Assembly: GCA_965530995.1 (NCBI GenBank) | Contig: CBESOB010000091.1 | Coordinates: 1-11,099, forward strand | Source of the DNA: JABABD01 sp965530995 | Lineage (GTDB): Bacteria; Bacteroidota; Bacteroidia; Flavobacteriales; Flavobacteriaceae | DNA length: 11,099 bases | Direction of reading: 5' to 3' | Shown here: positions 1 to 7,189 of the stretch, in pieces | How the letters are laid out: the number at the start of each line of letters is the position of its first letter | Position numbering within the stretch: the first letter of the stretch is position 1 | Translations under genes and position numbers: made by a program | Notes under the pieces: generated by a model | Told to the model about the DNA's origin: nothing | Databases searched by the model: none | The model's input: only the letters and a program-made list of their open reading frames with translations

Positions 1-2
1 AC

Positions 3-59
3 TATGTGTCAGGTAATGTTACAATGAGTACTATTAATGGAAGCCGCAGAAGCTATTAA
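3..59 (+). other. Probable frame break in the SLC45-like transporter gene
   Basis: Only the third frame is open to the left window edge. It reads YVSGNVTMSTI and continues to a TAA at 57-59. The downstream transporter frame (frame 1) is closed by TGA at 25-27. Frame 2 is stopped at 14-16 and 35-37. The switch must therefore lie between about 28 and 56. Removing a single A from the AA at 36-37 would join STI directly to MEAAEAIKDMP, giving a continuous interdomain loop. This is either a real frameshift mutation that splits the transporter or an error in the sequence or assembly. The alternative is a true N-terminally truncated gene starting at 37. Confidence 0.55.
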
Positions 60-681
60 AGATATGCCCAATTTTATGTGGAAATTATCTGCAGTTTACT
101 TCTTCCAGTGGTACGCATTGTTTATTTACTGGCAATTTATTGCACCAATGATCAAGGCATCAATTCCTGGAATAACGCCAGACGAAGCACTAGCACAAGT
201 TGGTTTGATGAATGGAACTTACAATTTAGTCACCATGTTGGTGGCCTTGGCGCTTGTGCCTATTGCGGCAAAGTATAGTTCGAAATGGGTTTATGTGATA
301 AGTTTATTCTTAACAGGTATAGCCATGCTTTCAATGCCTTATATTAAAAATGAATACCTACTATTAATTCCTATGATCTTGTTTGGTATAGGTTGGGCAG
401 CTATGATGGGTATACCATATGCAATGGTCTCGAAAGTGATTCCATCAGATAGAAGAGGTGTTTACATGGGAATCGTAAACATGATGATAGTAATTCCTAT
501 GCTGATTCAAACAGTTTCATTTGGGCCTATTATTGAATATGGATTAGATGGTAATGCCATTTATGCCATTTTATTTGGCGGTGTATTCTTTATCATTGCA
601 GGAATGCTCGCAATACGTTTAAAAGAGCCGGAATCCAGTGAAGACGAGGATGCAATTGTAGTACCTGGAGGAGGACATTAA
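37..681 (+). CDS. C-terminal half of an SLC45/GPH-like MFS sugar transporter (partial, frame broken upstream)
   Basis: Inner-membrane sugar:cation symporter half. The 214 residues hold about six membrane segments (roughly 15-37, 57-77, 83-101, 107-130, 143-165, 174-194), matching TM7-12 of a 12-TM carrier of some 450-500 residues. The loop motif RRGVYMG (139-145) before TM11 and the segment QWYALFIYWQF in the first helix are typical of SLC45/sucrose-carrier-like MFS proteins of Bacteroidota. The acidic C-terminal tail ends GGGH. The ATG at 37 is not a convincing true start: a six-helix half is not a normal transporter and the first residues look like the interdomain loop before TM7. This frame meets a TGA at 25-27, so the N-terminal half must lie in another frame. 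It is followed after 12 bp by a second MFS gene and then trehalase, which suggests import of trehalose or a related disaccharide. The substrate is inferred from context. Confidence 0.8.
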   Translation: MEAAEAIKDMPNFMWKLSAVYFFQWYALFIYWQFIAPMIKASIPGITPDEALAQVGLMNGTYNLVTMLVALALVPIAAKYSSKWVYVISLFLTGIAMLSMPYIKNEYLLLIPMILFGIGWAAMMGIPYAMVSKVIPSDRRGVYMGIVNMMIVIPMLIQTVSFGPIIEYGLDGNAIYAILFGGVFFIIAGMLAIRLKEPESSEDEDAIVVPGGGH

Positions 682-693
682 TCTGAAGAAATT

Positions 694-1929
694 ATGAAGA
701 ATGCTGGTATAAAGATTTCGATTTATTTAAATTATTTCGTTTTTGCTATTTTATTGAATAGTGTAGGTATCGTAATCGCAAAATCAATTAACGTATATGG
801 CGTTAGTGAATCTCAAGCATCAGTTCTAGAAGCTTTTAAGGATCTACCTATTGCTATTGTATCATTTTTAGTAGCATCATTCCTTCCAAGGTTTGGTTAT
901 AAAAAGGCAATGCTTACAGGACTCGCCATCGTATTTGCAGGTTGTCTAGTCATGGTCTTTGGGAATACTTTTTTACATACCAAGATCTTGTTCATGTCTA
1001 TAGGCGTTAGTTTTGCTCTTATAAAACTGTCTGTGTATTCCTTGATCGGAATCATTACCGATTCAAAAAAAGCACATTCCTCCATGATGAGTTCCATTGA
1101 AGGATTCTTTATGGTTGGAATCGCCTTGGCTTATTTCTTGTTTCCAGCTTTTTTTTCCGATACCGATAAAAATGCTTGGCTCGATGTATATTATGTATTA
1201 TTGGTCTTAATAGCAGCTTCGTTCGCATTCCTTTTATTTTCGAAAGTAGAGTATAAAGTCGAAGCCATTGGGACAAATATTAAGGAAGATCTTATGTATT
1301 CTCTGAAGCTCATATTAGTGCCATTGGTGCTCGTATTTTTGGTTTCAGCCTTCTTGTTTGTCATGATAGAGCAAGGAATCATGACTTGGCTTCCTAGATT
1401 TAATGAAAAGATTTTCATGTTCAGTGAAACATTAAGCGTGCAAATGGCTGTGATTTTCGCATTGTCTTTAGCTCTGGGAAGATTTGTGGCAGGCTATCTC
1501 ACAAAGAAGATATCATGGGTTTACTTGGTGATTATTTGCGTACTCATTTCTGGTGGTATTCTATTGGCCGTATTGCCTCAACTTAAAGTTGATGTAGCTG
1601 CCTTAAGTGAAGTTTCAAGCTTGAAGGATGTGCCTTTTCTTGGATTCATCTTACCACTTATTGGCCTTTTCATAGCACCAATTTATCCATTATTGAATTC
1701 AACAGTATTGAGCTCATTACCAAAAAGTTTGCATTCTCCTATGTCTGGTTTGATTATTATTTTTTCGGCCTTAGGAGGTACCATAGGCTCCAGAATTATT
1801 GGGGAATTATTTGAAAGTATCGGCGGAGCAAATGCCTTTTACTTTTTATTGATACCAATGGTATTGCTGATTGTATTCGTTTTATTAATAGATAAGATAT
1901 CTAAGAAAGAAATTGTTATTGAACAATGA
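694..1929 (+). CDS. 12-TM MFS transporter, probably FHS (fucose permease-like) type
   Basis: The 411-residue inner-membrane protein has about twelve hydrophobic helices, in two groups of six parted by a cytoplasmic loop near residues 185-205 (KVEYKVEAIGTNIKEDL), the normal MFS size and layout. The TM7 region carries EQGIMTWLP (226-234), and the C-terminal half has a small-residue-rich SALGGTIGSRIIGELFESIGG (358-378), both reminiscent of sugar carriers of the FHS group. It begins 12 bp after the preceding transporter gene. Its stop overlaps the trehalase start in an ATGA (1926-1929), so the two are almost certainly co-transcribed and translationally coupled. That makes trehalose or another glucoside the best guess for the substrate. 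If the upstream SLC45-like gene is truly broken, this may be the working carrier. The family call is by general pattern; a generic MFS permease cannot be excluded. Confidence 0.85.
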   Translation: MKNAGIKISIYLNYFVFAILLNSVGIVIAKSINVYGVSESQASVLEAFKDLPIAIVSFLVASFLPRFGYKKAMLTGLAIVFAGCLVMVFGNTFLHTKILFMSIGVSFALIKLSVYSLIGIITDSKKAHSSMMSSIEGFFMVGIALAYFLFPAFFSDTDKNAWLDVYYVLLVLIAASFAFLLFSKVEYKVEAIGTNIKEDLMYSLKLILVPLVLVFLVSAFLFVMIEQGIMTWLPRFNEKIFMFSETLSVQMAVIFALSLALGRFVAGYLTKKISWVYLVIICVLISGGILLAVLPQLKVDVAALSEVSSLKDVPFLGFILPLIGLFIAPIYPLLNSTVLSSLPKSLHSPMSGLIIIFSALGGTIGSRIIGELFESIGGANAFYFLLIPMVLLIVFVLLIDKISKKEIVIEQ

Positions 1930-3773
1930 AATTCAACCTGAACATAAAACAAACTCTTGAAGCATTGCTGCATCAAGAAGATACCGATGGCGACAAGAAA
2001 ATCACCAAAGAAGATAAGGGACCAAAAGCGTATGACTTAACCACTAATAATGGTACTTCACATACCATCAAAGGTACCTATCATTTATCCAACCTTCTAC
2101 AAGAATTAGCACTCGCTAAGAACAGGGGGTTAATCGAGGCTGAAATTCCATTGTCAAAGATTGAAGAAGAACCAACATACCGTATTTCTCGAATGGTACG
2201 TGAGGTGTTTTGGGATGATTTAACCAGGACAATTGATGAAGATGGCATTGCAAAAATCGTGGGAGATGACAAGACGGATACGACTATTAATCGTGTTTAT
2301 GTACCGCATTCAGATGCAAAGGCATATGAGTACTATACAAACCTTGAAAAAAAATATAAGCTAGAAGTAATCTCATTACCTGAAAACATTACACCAGAAT
2401 ACGTTAAGTCCATTAATAACCAACCTGGTATTTTGAGTTTGAAATTAGAGAATGAAAAAGGTGTCCCTTTTGTGGTGCCCGGTGGAAGATTCAATGAAAT
2501 GTATGGATGGGACAGTTATTTTGAAGGTGTAGGACTCCTATTGGACGACCGATTGGATCTGGCCAAGTCCATGGTAGATAATTTCTGTTACCAGATAGAA
2601 CATTACGGGAAGATCCTAAACGCCAACCGCACGTATTATCTTACGAGAACACAACCACCCTTCCTATCCTCATTCATACGAGAGGTATTCGAACATGATG
2701 GTTCGTTAACCAAGGATTGGTTAAAAGACGTCCTAGACGTTGCCATAAGAGAATATGAATCCGTTTGGATGGATGAAGGTAAGCGTCTCACCGACAACGG
2801 ACTTAATCGCTATTACGCTGAAGGTATTGGTATTCCGCCAGAAACCGAAGACGGACATTTTAAGGAGGTTCTAGAAGACTTTGCCAACAAACATCAAATG
2901 CCAGTCGATATCATTGTTGATGAATATCAATCTGGTGGCATTAAATATTCGGAATTGGATAGGTATTTCCTACATGACCGAAGCGTTCGTGAAAGTGGTC
3001 ATGACACCTCATATCGATTGGATAATTGCTGTGCGGATCTAAATACGGTTGACTTGAATTCGCTTTTGTACAAATATGAAACAGATTTTGAGTATCTGAT
3101 CGAAACCTATTTTAAAGGAAAGCTGAATGATTCCGAAAGAGGAACTTCAATCTATTGGCAACAGCAAGCTGCAAAGCGTAAATCACTCATTAATGACTTC
3201 CTTTGGAGCCCATCCTTAGGTATGTATAGTGATTTCGACGTAAAAAATGAGGCTCAAACTAATTATGAATCAGCCTCTAATTTCTATCCGCTATGGGCGA
3301 ATCTTTGTGACCAAGAACAGGCTGAATCGCTGGTAAAGGACCTGATGACTAAATTTAAGTGCAAAGGCGGGATTTCTGGCACCTCTAAAGCCATGGCAGA
3401 ACAAGTAGCTTCTCACTTACCACAACGACAATGGGATTACCCTAATGGTTGGGCACCGCACCAAATGATGATCTGGAGAGGGTTGATGAATTACGGATTT
3501 ACAGAAGAAACCCAAGAACTTGTATATCGGTGGTTATGGATGATCACTATTAATGCTGTAAACTATAACGGCACTATCCCTGAAAAATACGATGTGGTGG
3601 CGTGCACCCATAAAGTATACGCTGAATATGGAAACGTAGGGACAGAATTCGATTATATAACCACCAGTGGTTTTGGATGGATGAATGCCTCCTACCAATA
3701 TGGCTTGAGTTTATTGGATGAAAATTTAAGACAGACGTTAGATCAACTGACAGATCCAGACAATATCTTTTAG
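1926..3773 (+). CDS. Cytoplasmic alpha,alpha-trehalase (GH37), fungal neutral-trehalase type with Ca-binding N-terminus
   Basis: Hydrolyses trehalose to two glucose molecules. Both trehalase signatures are intact: PGGRFNEMYGWDSY (185-198) and QWDYPNGWAP (502-511). The expected catalytic acid is Asp360 in ESGHD (356-360), and EKYD (553-556) marks the region of the catalytic base. No signal peptide or membrane helix is visible, so it should be cytoplasmic. Residues 17-38 carry DTDGDKKITKED (19-30), an EF-hand-like loop with Asp19, Asp21, Asp23, Thr27 and Asp30, followed by GPK and by GTYHLSNLLQE (50-60). This is the arrangement of the calcium-binding segment of fungal neutral trehalases (Nth1 family). 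The segments ESGHDTSYR and DLNSLLYKYE also resemble that group more than E. coli TreA/TreF. The long phosphorylated N-terminal tail of yeast Nth1 is absent. The start overlaps the MFS stop in an ATGA, which fixes the start. The gene converges on the glycerol gene with interlocked stop codons. Confidence 0.95.
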   Translation: MKFNLNIKQTLEALLHQEDTDGDKKITKEDKGPKAYDLTTNNGTSHTIKGTYHLSNLLQELALAKNRGLIEAEIPLSKIEEEPTYRISRMVREVFWDDLTRTIDEDGIAKIVGDDKTDTTINRVYVPHSDAKAYEYYTNLEKKYKLEVISLPENITPEYVKSINNQPGILSLKLENEKGVPFVVPGGRFNEMYGWDSYFEGVGLLLDDRLDLAKSMVDNFCYQIEHYGKILNANRTYYLTRTQPPFLSSFIREVFEHDGSLTKDWLKDVLDVAIREYESVWMDEGKRLTDNGLNRYYAEGIGIPPETEDGHFKEVLEDFANKHQMPVDIIVDEYQSGGIKYSELDRYFLHDRSVRESGHDTSYRLDNCCADLNTVDLNSLLYKYETDFEYLIETYFKGKLNDSERGTSIYWQQQAAKRKSLINDFLWSPSLGMYSDFDVKNEAQTNYESASNFYPLWANLCDQEQAESLVKDLMTKFKCKGGISGTSKAMAEQVASHLPQRQWDYPNGWAPHQMMIWRGLMNYGFTEETQELVYRWLWMITINAVNYNGTIPEKYDVVACTHKVYAEYGNVGTEFDYITTSGFGWMNASYQYGLSLLDENLRQTLDQLTDPDNIF

Positions 3774-6700
3774 AATACCTCCTTATCATAATACGTCGTG
3801 GCATCCTTGACCATCATTCCTAAGCTTTTTCGTTCCTTTTGAATCCTAGACTCATCCCAATTAAGGTAGTTAGCACAGTCTTCAATAACGGTCTCACTAT
3901 AGAGCATGATACTCGCTATATTAAAATACAAACGACTTGTTCGACGCACGAAGAAATCAGTGATACTATTTGTCATTTCATGATGGATACTAAACCAGAG
4001 CTCTGCGCGAATCAGACGTCTTAACACATCCTCATCATTAAAATAATTGACTTTGTTGAGAATGGTTTCGGTCTGCTTTCCGTAGTGAGATACTAAATAC
4101 CAAGCATAAAAATGATCTTCAACCCCTAGCTCGTCTAGTTTTTGGGCTATTTCTAATTGATATTTCTCAACCTCATCAGAATTTTTTAATGCTGGCTCTA
4201 CCAAATATAAATGATTCGTTTGCGATTTCTTGAACGACTTTCGACGCTTATCGGACATTTGTTCAAATACCCTTTCTAAGACCCTATGTGCCATTCGTCT
4301 GTAGCCTGTTAATTTACCTCCAGCTATCGATATCAATCCACTATCCGATACAAAAGTTTCATCCTTTCGGGACAACTCAGACGGATCTTTTCCGTCTTCG
4401 TGAATGAGCGGTCTTAGTCCGGCCCAATTAGATTGTATATCATTGATTGTCAGATCAATATCTGGAAATGTATTATTTATTGCTTTAAGCAAGTATTTAG
4501 CATCATTCTTGGTAGTCACAACGCGTTCCAAGCTTCCAGAATAAGTAGTATCTGTAGTTCCCACATAGGTTACACGCCCTCTAGGAATAGCGAATATCAT
4601 ACGACCATCGGGTACATCAAAATACACGGATTGTTTGACGGGCAATTTTTCTTTCGGGAAAACTAAATGAACACCTTTGGTCAGGTGCAATCTCTTTTTG
4701 TTAAGCGACTTGTCTTTCTTTCGGATATTATCAACCCAAGGTCCCGTTGCTGATACATAAGTTCGTGCAGAAATCTTAATGGTTTTATCAGAATTATGAT
4801 CAAGGCATTTTACGGCTTTTATTTTCCCATTATCGTCATAGATCAAATCTGTCATTTCGCAATAGTTTATGCAAACGGCTCCAAATTTTGAGGCATTTTT
4901 TAACACTTCAATTGTCAATCTAGCATCATCGGTTCTATATTCCGCATAATATCCACCGCCAATCACAACGTTATCGTCTAATAATGGTTCTTGCTTTAAT
5001 GTTTCTGACTTGGAAAGCATTTTACGTTGATCATTACCCTCTACATCCGCAAGGAAATCGTATATCTTGAGCCCGATGGACGTCATGATCTTGCCATAAG
5101 TTCCTCCTTCTATTAGCGGCAATAGCATTTTTTCAGGGACGACCAAATGTGGCGCTAATTTATGAACAATGGCTCGCTCGGAACCAGATTCCTTTACCAA
5201 ACCAACTTCAAATTGTTTTAAATAACGCAATCCACCGTGTATGAGCTTGGTTGATTTATTACTGGTACCAGAAGCAAAATCATTTTTCTCAATGATACAA
5301 ACGCTCAAGCCCCTAGAAGCTGCATCCAATGCGATACCAGACCCTGTAACGCCACCACCGATTATTAATAAATCAAATGTTGATTTTTTGATTCGTTTTA
5401 ACTGGCGCTTTCTATCAAGTATGGAAAATCGAATGGGCTTTTCAACTATAGTACTTGTTATATCCGATTTCGTTCGATCAACTGCGTCTAACCAACCACT
5501 GTATTTCTTACTTCGATCAAATGGTTTCATATCTGGTTTGAAAACTGTATCGACCTCACGTATCTTGGCAATATCCTCTAATTTCCATATTCCTGCTTTT
5601 ATCCCTGCCAAAAAGGCCGCTCCAAGTGCTGTGACTTCGAGCATTTTTGGGCGATCCACAGGTACATCTAGAATATTCGATTGAAATTGCATGAGATAGT
5701 TGTTAGCGCAGGCGCCGCCATCAACCTTAAGTTCTTTCATTTGTTTACCACAATCTTCTACCATAGCATTCAAGACATCCTTGGTCTGAAAAGCCAAAGC
5801 TTCAACAGTAGCTTTTATAATTTCGTTTCTTCCAACATCCAAGGTCAATCCGTGAATACTCCCTTTGGCATTGCCATCCCAATAAGGCGCGCCTAATCCA
5901 GCGAAAGCAGGGACTACATATAAATCCTCAAGATATCGAGTGCTCTTGCAAATGGCCTCTGTTTCGATGGCAGAATCAATGATCTTCAAGCCATCTCGCA
6001 ACCACTGAATGGCAGCACCACCAATAAAAATGCTACCTTCCAATGCATATTTTATGGGTTCACCTTCCAAGCTCGCGGTCAACGTCGTCAATAATCCATT
6101 TTTAGATTGGTAATTCGTTTTTCCGGTATTCAACAGCAAGAAACATCCAGTTCCATAGGTGTTCTTGGCTACACCAGTCTCATAACCTCCTTGACCGAAC
6201 AAAGAAGCTTGCTGATCACCAGCAACACCGTAGATCGGGATGTCCAGACCATTATAGTCTACAGTACCGAAATGAGATGATGATGCTTGTACGTTCGGCA
6301 ACATGGACTTAGGAATATCTAAAATATTCAGTATGGTATCATCCCATTTAAGATCAACGATATTATATAGTAGCGTTCTTGACGCATTGGTATGATCCGT
6401 AACGTGATTCTGTTCTTTCGTGAATTTATAAATGAGCCAACTATCTATCGTTCCAAATACCAATTGACCAGCATTGGCTTTGTCACGAGCACCTTCAACG
6501 TTATCCAATATCCATTTAAGCTTTGTGCCGGAAAAATAAGAATCGATGACAAGACCCGTAGTTTTCTGGATGTACTCGGAATGTTCTTGATCCTTGAGTT
6601 CATCGCAGATATCGGTTGTCCTCTTATCCAACCAGACTATGGCGTTGTAAATAGGCACTCCTGTATTTTTATCCCAAACTACGGTAGTCTCACGTTGGTT

Positions 6701-6946
6701 GGTAATACCTATGGCAGCGATATCCTTGGGGTCTACCTTCGAAGTCGTTATGACCTCAAGAAATACCTTTCTCTGGTCCTCATAGATTTCCAAAGGGTCA
6801 TGCTCAACCCAACCTGATCTTGGATAATGTTGTGTTAGTTCTTTTTGCGAAATAGCAACGATCTGACCTTTAGCATCGAAAAGAATAGCACGCGTACTTG
6901 TAGTCCCTTGGTCAAAGGAAATCACATATTTTTTATTCATGTTCAC
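3770..6946 (-). CDS. Fused glycerol kinase - FAD-dependent glycerol-3-phosphate dehydrogenase (GlpK-GlpD)
   Basis: One 1058-residue reading frame joins two complete enzymes. Residues 1-495 are an FGGY glycerol kinase: phosphate-binding DQGTTSTRA (12-20), glycerol-site Arg85-Glu86 (in NQRET), Trp105, Tyr137, and catalytic Asp244 in AGDQQASLFGQ; the C-terminus SGWLDAVDRT (483-492) matches where GlpK normally ends. Residues 506-1058 are a GlpD of the Bacillus type, beginning FSILDRKRQL where B. subtilis GlpD begins, with the FAD-binding IIGGGVTGSG (528-537), STKLIHGGLRYLKQFE (565-580) and the signature GGKLTGYRRMA (876-886); the C-terminal DFFVRRTSRLYF (997-1008) is present. The linker is only about ten residues (496-505; DNA 5432-5461), and no ATG, GTG or TTG codon lies in frame across the junction, so GlpD cannot readily start alone. 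It would convert glycerol to G3P (ATP) and then to DHAP (electrons to quinone). The HPr-phosphorylated histidine loop of Firmicutes GlpK appears absent. The first codon at 6946 is GTG; ATG at 6940 (residue 3) is the likelier start. No glycerol facilitator gene is in the window. Confidence 0.93.
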   Translation of the reverse strand: MNMNKKYVISFDQGTTSTRAILFDAKGQIVAISQKELTQHYPRSGWVEHDPLEIYEDQRKVFLEVITTSKVDPKDIAAIGITNQRETTVVWDKNTGVPIYNAIVWLDKRTTDICDELKDQEHSEYIQKTTGLVIDSYFSGTKLKWILDNVEGARDKANAGQLVFGTIDSWLIYKFTKEQNHVTDHTNASRTLLYNIVDLKWDDTILNILDIPKSMLPNVQASSSHFGTVDYNGLDIPIYGVAGDQQASLFGQGGYETGVAKNTYGTGCFLLLNTGKTNYQSKNGLLTTLTASLEGEPIKYALEGSIFIGGAAIQWLRDGLKIIDSAIETEAICKSTRYLEDLYVVPAFAGLGAPYWDGNAKGSIHGLTLDVGRNEIIKATVEALAFQTKDVLNAMVEDCGKQMKELKVDGGACANNYLMQFQSNILDVPVDRPKMLEVTALGAAFLAGIKAGIWKLEDIAKIREVDTVFKPDMKPFDRSKKYSGWLDAVDRTKSDITSTIVEKPIRFSILDRKRQLKRIKKSTFDLLIIGGGVTGSGIALDAASRGLSVCIIEKNDFASGTSNKSTKLIHGGLRYLKQFEVGLVKESGSERAIVHKLAPHLVVPEKMLLPLIEGGTYGKIMTSIGLKIYDFLADVEGNDQRKMLSKSETLKQEPLLDDNVVIGGGYYAEYRTDDARLTIEVLKNASKFGAVCINYCEMTDLIYDDNGKIKAVKCLDHNSDKTIKISARTYVSATGPWVDNIRKKDKSLNKKRLHLTKGVHLVFPKEKLPVKQSVYFDVPDGRMIFAIPRGRVTYVGTTDTTYSGSLERVVTTKNDAKYLLKAINNTFPDIDLTINDIQSNWAGLRPLIHEDGKDPSELSRKDETFVSDSGLISIAGGKLTGYRRMAHRVLERVFEQMSDKRRKSFKKSQTNHLYLVEPALKNSDEVEKYQLEIAQKLDELGVEDHFYAWYLVSHYGKQTETILNKVNYFNDEDVLRRLIRAELWFSIHHEMTNSITDFFVRRTSRLYFNIASIMLYSETVIEDCANYLNWDESRIQKERKSLGMMVKDATTYYDKEVF

Positions 6947-6993
6947 AATGAATTACTATCTGAAAATAAGGTACGTACTTAATACTAATAATA
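6947..6993 (-). promoter_or_regulatory. Short leader upstream of the fused glycerol gene
   Basis: Only about 47 bp lie between the symporter relic and the first glycerol-gene codon. The leader is AT-rich and has no convincing Shine-Dalgarno sequence, as is usual in Bacteroidota. An 8-bp perfect palindrome, GTACGTAC, sits at 6971-6978 and could be a regulator site, but a palindrome of that size may be chance. I found no clean Bacteroidota -33/-7 promoter (TTG, then TAnnTTTG). The promoter may be degenerate, may lie inside the relic, or the gene may be read through from the DUF1080 operon. Confidence 0.3.
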
Positions 6994-7155
6994 CAATAGT
7001 AATGATCCCTCACTAGTTATTGCCCCACGACTTCGACCTCCAAGGTAAAAATCATCAGCAGAACTTTCGTCCGTACCGCAAGTGGCATACTATGCCACAA
7101 AGGCAACCAGTAACATAAAGCCAATAAATGACATTATGAGGAAACTCCCAATCAT
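6985..7155 (-). pseudogene. Relic of the N-terminus of a sodium:solute symporter (SSS family)
   Basis: Read on the minus strand from ATG at 7155 (or 7134), the sequence encodes a hydrophobic first helix (MSFIGFMLLVAFVA), an amber codon at 7092-7090, then YATCGTDESSADDFYLGGRS and RGAITSEGSLLL, ending at a TAG at 6987-6985. This follows the conserved start of SSS-family Na+/sugar symporters: helix 1, a charged loop with a D/E-rich stretch, then a YFLGGRSLG-like motif and an ASLLL/GSLLL segment at the start of helix 2. The amber codon stands where many homologues have Trp (TGG to TAG is one change). GGRSRG in place of GGRSLG and ITSEG in place of a hydrophobic run are further decay. Everything after the second helix start, normally some 450 or more residues, is missing. 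The relic begins 34-55 bp after the DUF1080 stop, as expected for a former next gene of that operon. It contains a perfect inverted repeat, GTGGCAT-ACT-ATGCCAC (7082-7098). Confidence 0.72.
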
Positions 7156-7189
7156 ATTATTATTGGATACAAAATTCTTTTATTGAATC

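Noticed and set aside
3659..3674. Inverted repeat AACCAC-CA-GTGGTT followed by TT near the trehalase 3' end
   Set aside because: It lies within conserved trehalase coding sequence (Thr-Thr-Ser-Gly before GFGW), has only a two-base loop, and is over 90 bases before the stop codon.
5241..5684. 147-codon plus-strand open frame inside the glycerol gene
   Set aside because: It is a shadow of the fused GlpK-GlpD gene, whose motifs are intact on the other strand; its translation shows no domain.
6392..6817. 141-codon plus-strand open frame opposite the glycerol kinase module
   Set aside because: It is an antisense shadow of well-conserved GlpK coding sequence.
6941..6946. GTG start giving two extra residues on the fused glycerol protein
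   Set aside because: The ATG at 6940 fits the usual GlpK N-terminus (M-N-K-K-Y) and is the likelier start; there is no ribosome-binding signal that favours the GTG.
7082..7098. Perfect inverted repeat GTGGCAT-ACT-ATGCCAC, a possible terminator of the DUF1080 operon
   Set aside because: It has no following T-run on the minus strand and lies within the coding frame of the symporter relic, across the amber codon, so a terminator role is not supported.
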